In this document: positions 1 through 4,165 of the stretch, one piece after another | How the letters are laid out: each line of letters begins with the position of its first letter | How positions within the stretch are numbered: position 1 is the stretch's first letter | NCBI GenBank assembly: GCA_003250235.1 | Contig: QKGY01000303.1 | Location: 1 to 6,521, forward strand | Direction: 5' to 3' | DNA: 6,521 nt | Source of the DNA: Desulfuromonadaceae bacterium | Lineage (GTDB): Bacteria; Desulfobacterota; Desulfuromonadia; Desulfuromonadales; SZUA-540 | Translations under genes and position numbers: made by a program | Notes under the pieces: model-generated | Database searches by the model: none | What the model saw: only the letters and a program-made list of their open reading frames with translations | Told to the model about the DNA's origin: nothing

Positions 1-83
1 AACCCATCGAGGGTCGCAGCCTCTTTCAGCTGGTCCTCTCGGATGAAACTCGGGGAGGTGATCTCAATGATGCGTTGGGTCAT
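1..83 (-). CDS. 5' end of an unidentified protein gene (partial)
   Basis: Read on the minus strand, an ATG at 83-81 opens a frame with no stop that runs off the left edge; 27 complete codons are visible. The product begins MTQRIIEITSPSF and is then charged and Lys/Glu-rich, with no signal peptide or membrane segment, so a cytoplasmic protein is likely. A GAAAGG ribosome-binding site (complement of 95-100) sits 11 bases upstream, and a good promoter candidate lies at 124-152. Codons end mostly in G or C, like the neighbouring genes. I do not recognise the family from so short a piece. It points the same way as the cytochrome gene behind it, but the hairpin and promoter between them suggest separate transcription. 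Confidence 0.6.
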   Translation of the reverse strand, partial: MTQRIIEITSPSFIREDQLKEAATLDG

Positions 84-123
84 GTGCGAATTTGCCTTTC
101 TGAATGCCTTGTTTTGACACAGA

Positions 124-152
124 AAATTAGCACATGCCCGATCTTTTTTCAA
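124..152 (-). promoter_or_regulatory. Candidate sigma-70 promoter for the left-edge gene
   Basis: On the minus strand, TTGAAA (152-147) is followed after 17 bases by TAATTT (129-124), which is preceded by TGC, an extended -10 arrangement. Transcription would start near 117 and give a leader of about 34 bases before the ATG at 83. The -10 matches the consensus at only three positions, including the important first two and last, so the call rests on spacing, the TG extension and position. Confidence 0.45.
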
Positions 153-162
153 TGACGGAGGC

Positions 163-187
163 CCCGGGGGATGCGAGATCCCCCGGG
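163..187 (-). terminator. Strong GC hairpin after the cytochrome gene
   Basis: The arms 163-172 and 178-187 are perfectly complementary over 10 bp, eight of them G-C, around a 5-base loop. The hairpin begins 12 bases past the cytochrome stop codon and lies upstream of the next promoter, the right place for a 3' end. No U-tract follows it in the minus-strand transcript, so it is not a textbook intrinsic terminator. It may instead stabilise the mRNA 3' end or work together with Rho. Confidence 0.45.
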
Positions 188-199
188 AGCTTGGCGGTA

Positions 200-526
200 T
201 TACTTGAGGTTGGACAGAAATTCGACCAGCGCGTTGATATCGTCGGCGGAGAGATGAGCCTGGCTGGGCATAATAGAGTTGGGATTGTTGGCCTTGGGGT
301 TGAGAAGCTGTTGTTTGATGGCCTCGGGGGCCATCTGGCTGCCCACTTTATCCAGATTTGGGCCGATGCTTCCTCCGCTCCCCTCGATTGTGTGGCATCC
401 TTTGCAGCCCAGGGAGTTGATCAGTTTTCTTGCGGTGGCTTCGTCGGCGCTCGCCAGGGACGGCAGGACCAGCAGCCCGAGCAGTCCGGCGGCCAACGTA
501 GCTTTGATACGAGATTTTTTTGTCAT
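200..526 (-). CDS. Periplasmic monoheme class I cytochrome c
   Basis: The 108-residue product is a small exported electron-transfer protein. A Sec signal peptide covers residues 1-27: a Lys/Arg-rich start, a Leu/Ala hydrophobic core, and a likely cut after Ala-Ser-Ala27. The single heme site CKGCH is at 41-45, with Cys41 and Cys44 for covalent attachment and His45 as one axial ligand. Met86 in the SIMPSQ segment is the expected second ligand, giving a His/Met class I cytochrome. The GPNLDKVG segment at 55-62 and the closing helix DINALVEFLSNL are typical of the fold. The mature protein of about 81 residues is normal for small cytochromes c. The start is set by AAGGAG (complement of 537-542), 10 bases from the ATG. 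The gene appears to be its own transcription unit, divergent from aroF. Its redox partners cannot be told from this window; a quinol-oxidising complex or a terminal reductase is possible. Confidence 0.93.
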   Translation of the reverse strand: MTKKSRIKATLAAGLLGLLVLPSLASADEATARKLINSLGCKGCHTIEGSGGSIGPNLDKVGSQMAPEAIKQQLLNPKANNPNSIMPSQAHLSADDINALVEFLSNLK

Positions 527-555
527 GGCGGTGAGTCTCCTTGTCGATGTCTGGG

Positions 556-571
556 CCCCCGGGTACGGGGG
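556..571 (-). other. GC hairpin in the cytochrome leader
   Basis: CCCCC (556-560) and GGGGG (567-571) can pair around a 6-base loop. If transcription starts near 579, this hairpin lies in the roughly 52-base leader of the cytochrome mRNA, about 13 bases before the ribosome-binding site. It could stabilise the transcript 5' end. No regulatory role is shown by the sequence. Confidence 0.3.
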
Positions 572-585
572 ACGATAACTTGCTT

Positions 586-613
586 AGGATACCTTATGAA
601 GTTTTTTTTGCAA
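586..613 (-). promoter_or_regulatory. Candidate promoter of the cytochrome gene
   Basis: On the minus strand, TTGCAA (613-608) and TATCCT (591-586) are separated by 16 bases, each matching the sigma-70 consensus at four of six positions. A run of eight A follows the -35 element. Transcription would begin near 579, about 52 bases upstream of the cytochrome start codon. The region is clearly AT-richer than the surrounding genes. Confidence 0.42.
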
Positions 614-645
614 CTCTCGCGCAGGGCGAAAGTCGAGAAAAGGTG

Positions 646-674
646 TTGAATTCCGGGGAACGGATGGCTACTCT
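646..674 (+). promoter_or_regulatory. Candidate promoter of aroF
   Basis: TTGAAT (646-651) and TACTCT (669-674) are 17 bases apart. The -10 keeps only the first two and last consensus bases, so this is a weak match. It is the best-placed candidate in the gap and would put the transcript start near 681, right at the foot of the leader stem at 682-745. Confidence 0.33.
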
Positions 675-681
675 AGTACGG

Positions 682-745
682 TTGCAGCACTGGAGGCCTC
701 AAGGGCGATTCCGGTCTGCATAGAGGACGAAATCAGTGCTTGCAA
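682..745 (+). promoter_or_regulatory. Stem-loop in the aroF leader that overlaps the SD
   Basis: The arm 682-692 pairs with 734-745 over 11 bp (TTGCA with TGCAA, then GCACTG with CAGTGC), interrupted only by an unpaired T at 740. The loop is 41 bases and contains a further possible CCTC/GAGG pairing (697-700 with 723-726). The 3' arm takes in the two A of the AAGGAG ribosome-binding site (744-749), so folding could limit translation of aroF. That suggests control of this aromatic-pathway gene by its leader. It matches no riboswitch or T-box that I can recognise. Confidence 0.4.
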
Positions 746-757
746 GGAGAACCCGTT

Positions 758-1768
758 ATGCTTATCGTCATGGACCATAATGCTTCAGAGGAACAGATCG
801 GCGCCGTTCAGAAGGCCATTGAAACGATGGGCCTGCGGGCCGAACCCATTCCCGGCAGCCTGCGCACGGCCATCGGCGTGCTGGGCAATCAGGGGTATGT
901 GGATGATACCACCATTCGCGATTTGCCGGGCGTTCGCGAAATTATTCATGTCAGCAAGCCGTATAAGATGGTTTCACGCGATTTTCATCCCCTTCCGACA
1001 GTTGTTAACGCCGGCGGCGTTCCGGTCGGTGACGGGCACCCGCCGGTCATTATTGCCGGACCCTGCTCCATCGAGTCCGAAGCGCAGATGCTTGCCGCGG
1101 CGAAAATCGTCAAGGCTGCCGGGGCCCACATCCTGAGAGGCGGTGCCTTCAAGCCGCGTACCGGTCCCCATTCGTTCCAGGGCTTGGGTGTCGAAGGACT
1201 CAAGTATCTGCGTCAGGCCGGCGATGCTGAGGGCATTCCAGTCATCACCGAGGTCATGCGCATCGAACAACTCGATGCCGTGTGCCGTTATGCGGATATC
1301 CTGCAGATCGGCGCCCGGAATATGCAGAATTTCGACCTTCTCAAAGAGGTCGGAAAACTCAATCACCCCGTTCTTCTCAAGCGGGGGATGAGCGCCACCA
1401 TCGAGGAGTTTCTTGCCGCTGCGGAATACATCGTGGCCGAGGGCAATAATCAGGTCATTCTCTGCGAGCGGGGCATCCGCACCTTTGAGCGCGCTACCCG
1501 CAATACCCTGGATCTTTCCGTCGTCCCCCTCGTCAGGGAGATGAGCCACCTGCCGATCATCGTCGATCCAAGCCACGCCACGGGCAAACGCTCCCTGGTG
1601 CCTGTCATGGCCAAGGCCGCCCTGGTCGCCGGGGCGCACGGGCTGATGATCGAGGTTCATCCCGCGCCGGAAAAGGCCCTCTGCGACGGGGCTCAGAGTC
1701 TTACAGGAGACGGCTTTGCCCAGCTGATGGAAGAAATCAAGAAACTGCAAGGGGTGATCGGGTGCTAG
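758..1768 (+). CDS. aroF: DAHP synthase (3-deoxy-7-phosphoheptulonate synthase), AroAbeta type
   Basis: This cytoplasmic enzyme condenses phosphoenolpyruvate with erythrose 4-phosphate, the first step of the shikimate pathway to Phe, Tyr and Trp. The product is 336 residues. Residues 1-70 form the ferredoxin-like (ACT-like) regulatory domain seen in the Thermotoga/Bacillus-type enzymes, where it mediates feedback inhibition by aromatic amino acids. Residues about 95-330 are the TIM barrel. The metal ligands expected for this class are all present: Cys103 (GPCSIES), His273 (DPSHATG), Glu299 (MIEVHP) and Asp310 (CDGAQS). Substrate-binding segments include RGGAFKPRTGPHSFQG (127-142) and LLKRG (206-210). 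The start is the ATG at 758, 8 bases after AAGGAG (744-749); an in-frame TTG at 740 is rejected because it precedes the ribosome-binding site. No fused chorismate mutase is present. The TAG stop overlaps the stop of the convergent phosphoesterase gene. Confidence 0.96.
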   Translation: MLIVMDHNASEEQIGAVQKAIETMGLRAEPIPGSLRTAIGVLGNQGYVDDTTIRDLPGVREIIHVSKPYKMVSRDFHPLPTVVNAGGVPVGDGHPPVIIAGPCSIESEAQMLAAAKIVKAAGAHILRGGAFKPRTGPHSFQGLGVEGLKYLRQAGDAEGIPVITEVMRIEQLDAVCRYADILQIGARNMQNFDLLKEVGKLNHPVLLKRGMSATIEEFLAAAEYIVAEGNNQVILCERGIRTFERATRNTLDLSVVPLVREMSHLPIIVDPSHATGKRSLVPVMAKAALVAGAHGLMIEVHPAPEKALCDGAQSLTGDGFAQLMEEIKKLQGVIGC

Positions 1769-2628
1769 GAAACCGGAGGCCCCGATAGGGTAAAGAGGGT
1801 AATTTCCGGTCGGCAGAAAAAACGTACCGGCAGAATGCTGGTTCCGATGCCACGGGAGACATAGAGGGGGGTCTGGTGGGGCCCTACCTGAAAGAGGCCG
1901 CTGACGAAACGATCCGAATAGCGTGGCAGGTATAAAGGGGGCAGGGCGGGGAGCCGAACCTGACCGCCGTGGGTGTGGCCGCAGCAGACCAGATCGACGG
2001 GGGCCTCCAGCCCTTCGTGGTTGAATGCCGGCACATGCGAAAGAAGCAGGTTGATCCGTGACGGGTCGGCCTGATTCTGCAGGGAGCTCAAGGCATTTTC
2101 CGTGGAGGGGTAATCGAGGCCAAGAACGGATATGGGGATGTCACCGGCCTCGATATCCTGGCGCTGATTGATCAGCAGCTTGACCCCGGTCGAGGCAAAA
2201 TGGCGGCGTAGTCCTTCGCCTTCGATACGCGCCCAGTATTCCCAATTGCCCTGAACGGCGAATAGGCCCAGCGGGGCTTTCAACAGCTTGAGAAACTTCA
2301 GGGCTCCCGGCAGATTGCGGCTTTCTTCGATATAATCCCCCGTCAGCAGGATGATATCCGGCTTGAGACTGTTGGCCGTGTGAGCCACCCGAAGAAAATA
2401 CGACTGGAATTTTCGGATATGCAGGTCTGAGAGCTGAACGACCCGGAGCGTTTTGCCTGCCGGGATCTTGCTGCTGACAAAGGCGGTCTCTTCCACACTG
2501 ACCGCCGTCGGCTCGCGGAGAAAGGCGTTCCCCAGCGCCAGCCCGCCCAGCCCCAGGCCGGTCAGACGGAGGAACTTTCTCCGCGATACGGGTATCAGAG
2601 CGGTTTTCTCAGAAATATTTCGTGTCAC
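1765..2628 (-). CDS. Tat-exported metallophosphoesterase (YaeI/YkuE-like)
   Basis: The 287-residue product is a calcineurin-like metallophosphoesterase, probably acting in or on the envelope. The twin-arginine motif SRRKFLR (15-21) precedes a Gly/Leu-rich hydrophobic stretch (22-37), indicating export of a folded, metal-loaded enzyme or a membrane anchor. Metal-site motifs in order: DLH (68-70), GDY (97-99), GNWE (127-130), LSHVP (196-200) and GHTHGGQ (217-223). The usual GNH[DE] His is Trp129, while the ligand Asn128 is kept. The start is GTG at 2628, preceded by GGAGG (complement of 2633-2637, 4 bases away). An in-frame ATG at 2700 would add 24 residues, but it has no ribosome-binding site and lies upstream of the predicted transcript start. 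The substrate is unknown; relatives hydrolyse phosphodiesters or UDP-diacylglucosamine (the LpxG type), which the sequence cannot decide. Confidence 0.88.
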   Translation of the reverse strand: MTRNISEKTALIPVSRRKFLRLTGLGLGGLALGNAFLREPTAVSVEETAFVSSKIPAGKTLRVVQLSDLHIRKFQSYFLRVAHTANSLKPDIILLTGDYIEESRNLPGALKFLKLLKAPLGLFAVQGNWEYWARIEGEGLRRHFASTGVKLLINQRQDIEAGDIPISVLGLDYPSTENALSSLQNQADPSRINLLLSHVPAFNHEGLEAPVDLVCCGHTHGGQVRLPALPPLYLPRYSDRFVSGLFQVGPHQTPLYVSRGIGTSILPVRFFCRPEITLFTLSGPPVS

Positions 2629-2681
2629 CGTTCCTCCAGGGGGGGGCACGACAAGGGACGGCCTGTCGGCACAATCTCTGT

Positions 2682-2710
2682 AGTATAATGAAAATGTCAT
2701 GAATTGGCCA
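2682..2710 (-). promoter_or_regulatory. Candidate promoter of the metallophosphoesterase gene
   Basis: On the minus strand, TGGCCA (2710-2705) is followed after 17 bases by TATACT (2687-2682), matching the consensus at four and five of six positions. Transcription would begin near 2675, giving a leader of about 47 bases before the GTG at 2628. This supports the shorter form of the protein, because the upstream ATG at 2700 would not be transcribed from this promoter. Confidence 0.45.
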
Positions 2711-2719
2711 GGGGGCGCC

Positions 2720-2749
2720 TTGCCCCGGATGATGGTCCTGCGATATAGT
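2720..2749 (+). promoter_or_regulatory. Candidate promoter of the flavodiiron gene
   Basis: TTGCCC (2720-2725) and TATAGT (2744-2749) are spaced by 18 bases, with four and five of six consensus matches. The start would fall near 2756, about 47 bases ahead of the coding region. The -10 element is embedded in a short dyad at 2742-2760, which could serve as an operator. Confidence 0.4.
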
Positions 2750-2760
2750 CGATATCTATA
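2742..2760. promoter_or_regulatory. AT-rich inverted repeat at the flavodiiron promoter
   Basis: The stretch GATATAGTCGATATCTATA contains two overlapping dyads: GATAT/ATATC (2742-2746 with 2752-2756) and TATAG/CTATA (2744-2748 with 2756-2760). It overlaps the proposed -10 and start site of the flavodiiron gene, a natural place for a repressor. It does not match the FNR or NsrR consensus sequences as I know them, and short AT dyads arise easily by chance. Confidence 0.25.
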
Positions 2761-2802
2761 AGGAAAACTTTACGGGTAAAACGCAGTAAGGGAGACTTTC
2801 AG

Positions 2803-4005
2803 ATGAGCATTGACAGAGAAATCTGCCCCGGTGTTTTCTGGACCGGTGTAAAAAATCCCGGTCTTAAAATCTTCGATGAACTCTTTTTGACCCGCAAGGG
2901 CACAACCTACAATGCCTACCTGGTCCGGGGCACGGAAAAAGTCGCCCTGATCGACACGGTCAAAGAGGCGTTTTCAGACGAGTATTTCCAGACGATCGAC
3001 CAGTTGGGCCCCCTGGACAAAATCGACCTCGTGGTGGTCAACCACACGGAGCCGGATCACTCCGGTGCCCTGGAAGAACTGATTCAGCGTAACCCCAACA
3101 TCCAAATCTACTGCACCCGGGCGGCGGAGAATTTTCTCAAACAGCTCATTGACACGCCTCTCAATACCCACGTGGTTTCGGAAGGCGATGAGATCGACCT
3201 GGGCGGTAAGACCCTGCGTTTCATCCTAGCCCCCAATCTGCATTGGCCGGACACCATGTTCACCTATCTGCCGGAAGACGAGATCCTCTTCTCCTGTGAC
3301 GCTTTTGGCGCCCATTACTGTGGGGAGGGGCTTTTCGATGACGAGATGGAGGATTTTTCCGGCGAATACCGGTTCTATTTCGACACAATCATGCGCCCCT
3401 TCAAGGAAAAGATCCGCGAGGCGGTGGCCAAGGTGGCATCCCTGCCGGTAAAGGTGGTTTGTCCCTCCCACGGGCCGGTTCTGCGCCGTGACCCGAAAAA
3501 GGCAATCCTCGGATACGGAGAGATGGCGGCGGCGCCACCTCTCAGTGATCATCCCCGCGCGCTGATCCTGACCCTCTCTCCCCACGGCAATACCCGGACC
3601 ATGGCCGGTGCCGTACGCAAGGGGCTCGAAGAATATGGCATCGACGTGGTGGACATGGCGCTTGTCGACATGGACGAGGCCGGCATCCGCGACGAACTGG
3701 AGCGATGCGACGCCTTGCTGGTCGGAACCCCGACCATCAACCGCGATGCTCCTCCGCCAGTCTGGAAAGCTCTGGCTCTGTTGTCGACGGTGACCCCCAA
3801 GGGGAGAGTTGGCGGCGTCTTCGGCTCTTACGGCTGGAGCGGCGAGGCGGTCAAGCTGGCCGAGGAACGCCTGGCGGGATTGAAGTACACCCTTCCTGTT
3901 CCCGGGATTCACTTCCGCTTCAAGCCCACCGATGACGATGTCCAGGCCTGTCTGGAATTCGGCCAAAAAGTGGGCCGTTTTCTTGCCGGCGAGCAAGAAT
4001 CCTGA
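2803..4005 (+). CDS. fprA: Class A flavodiiron protein (oxygen/NO reductase)
   Basis: This soluble cytoplasmic enzyme reduces O2 to water and/or NO to N2O, protecting anaerobes from oxygen or nitrosative stress. The product is 400 residues, the normal length for class A. Residues 1 to about 248 form the metallo-beta-lactamase-like diiron domain with the full ligand set: His81, Glu83, Asp85 (HTEPDH, 81-86), His147 (NLHWPD), Asp166 (CDAFGAHY) and His223 (PSHGPV). Residues about 252-397 are a flavodoxin domain with FMN-binding loops SPHGNT (259-264), GTPTINR (308-314) and GSYGWSGEAVK (341-351). No C-terminal rubredoxin or NADH-oxidoreductase domain is fused, so electrons must come from a separate rubredoxin or similar carrier, not encoded here. 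AAGGGAG (2788-2794) lies 8 bases before the ATG. The sequence does not reveal O2 versus NO preference. Related genes are named fprA or roo. Confidence 0.95.
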   Translation: MSIDREICPGVFWTGVKNPGLKIFDELFLTRKGTTYNAYLVRGTEKVALIDTVKEAFSDEYFQTIDQLGPLDKIDLVVVNHTEPDHSGALEELIQRNPNIQIYCTRAAENFLKQLIDTPLNTHVVSEGDEIDLGGKTLRFILAPNLHWPDTMFTYLPEDEILFSCDAFGAHYCGEGLFDDEMEDFSGEYRFYFDTIMRPFKEKIREAVAKVASLPVKVVCPSHGPVLRRDPKKAILGYGEMAAAPPLSDHPRALILTLSPHGNTRTMAGAVRKGLEEYGIDVVDMALVDMDEAGIRDELERCDALLVGTPTINRDAPPPVWKALALLSTVTPKGRVGGVFGSYGWSGEAVKLAEERLAGLKYTLPVPGIHFRFKPTDDDVQACLEFGQKVGRFLAGEQES

Positions 4006-4022
4006 TTCCTCTGAATCTTTTC
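4004..4022 (+). terminator. Weak intrinsic terminator candidate after the flavodiiron gene
   Basis: GATTC (4004-4008) and GAATC (4013-4017) form a 5-bp stem with a CTCT loop, followed at once by TTTTC. The hairpin overlaps the TGA stop codon (4003-4005). The stem is short and only moderately stable. A second T-run (4033-4038) follows without a clear stem, so termination efficiency is uncertain. Confidence 0.3.
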
Positions 4023-4165
4023 AATCGTGTCGTTTTTTCCCGGCCCCGGCGGTCTCATCGTCATGATTGACCTGCGGGGGCTCTCCGGCGTTGTCGTCAA
4101 GGCGGCCCGGGTGGCGTTGTTCCTGTAGCCGACCCAATACCTATTAAGCGTGTGAAAGGAGCAGG

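Noticed and set aside
134..649. Open frame of 171 codons on the + strand opposite the cytochrome gene
   Set aside because: It runs antisense through a convincing cytochrome c gene with a signal peptide and heme motif; its product has no recognisable features and it lacks a ribosome-binding site. High GC at third positions creates such frames.
541..723. Small + strand frame of 60 codons in the cytochrome/aroF gap
   Set aside because: It begins at TTG with no ribosome-binding site, covers the promoter regions of both flanking genes and gives an unremarkable product.
740..757. In-frame TTG extension of aroF
   Set aside because: The TTG lies upstream of the AAGGAG ribosome-binding site that serves ATG 758, and the six extra residues have no counterpart in the family's N-terminal domain.
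974..1750. Long minus-strand frame opposite aroF
   Set aside because: It is a mirror of the aroF codon pattern. The aroF frame has complete catalytic motifs and the antisense product matches nothing recognisable.
1769..1810. Possible terminator just past aroF from ACCGG/CCGGT complementarity
   Set aside because: The arms are about 30 bases apart and no T-run follows; the region is coding sequence for the convergent phosphoesterase.
2705..2723. Possible sigma-54 promoter (TGGC and TTGC) upstream of the flavodiiron gene
   Set aside because: The two elements are four bases too far apart for the fixed -24/-12 spacing that sigma-54 requires.
3226..3996. Long minus-strand frame opposite the flavodiiron gene
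   Set aside because: It is antisense to a gene with all family ligands present and has no supporting start signals.
4027..4128. Small + strand frame (GTG 4027 or ATG 4063) between the flavodiiron gene and priA
   Set aside because: It is 33 or 21 codons long with no ribosome-binding site at either start. It is in the same frame as the flavodiiron gene but separated by two stops, and it does not resemble a lost C-terminal domain.
4117..4147. Possible priA promoter (TTGTTC and TATTAA)
   Set aside because: The spacer is 19 bases and the -35 is poor; it is too weak to list, though priA may have a promoter in this gap.
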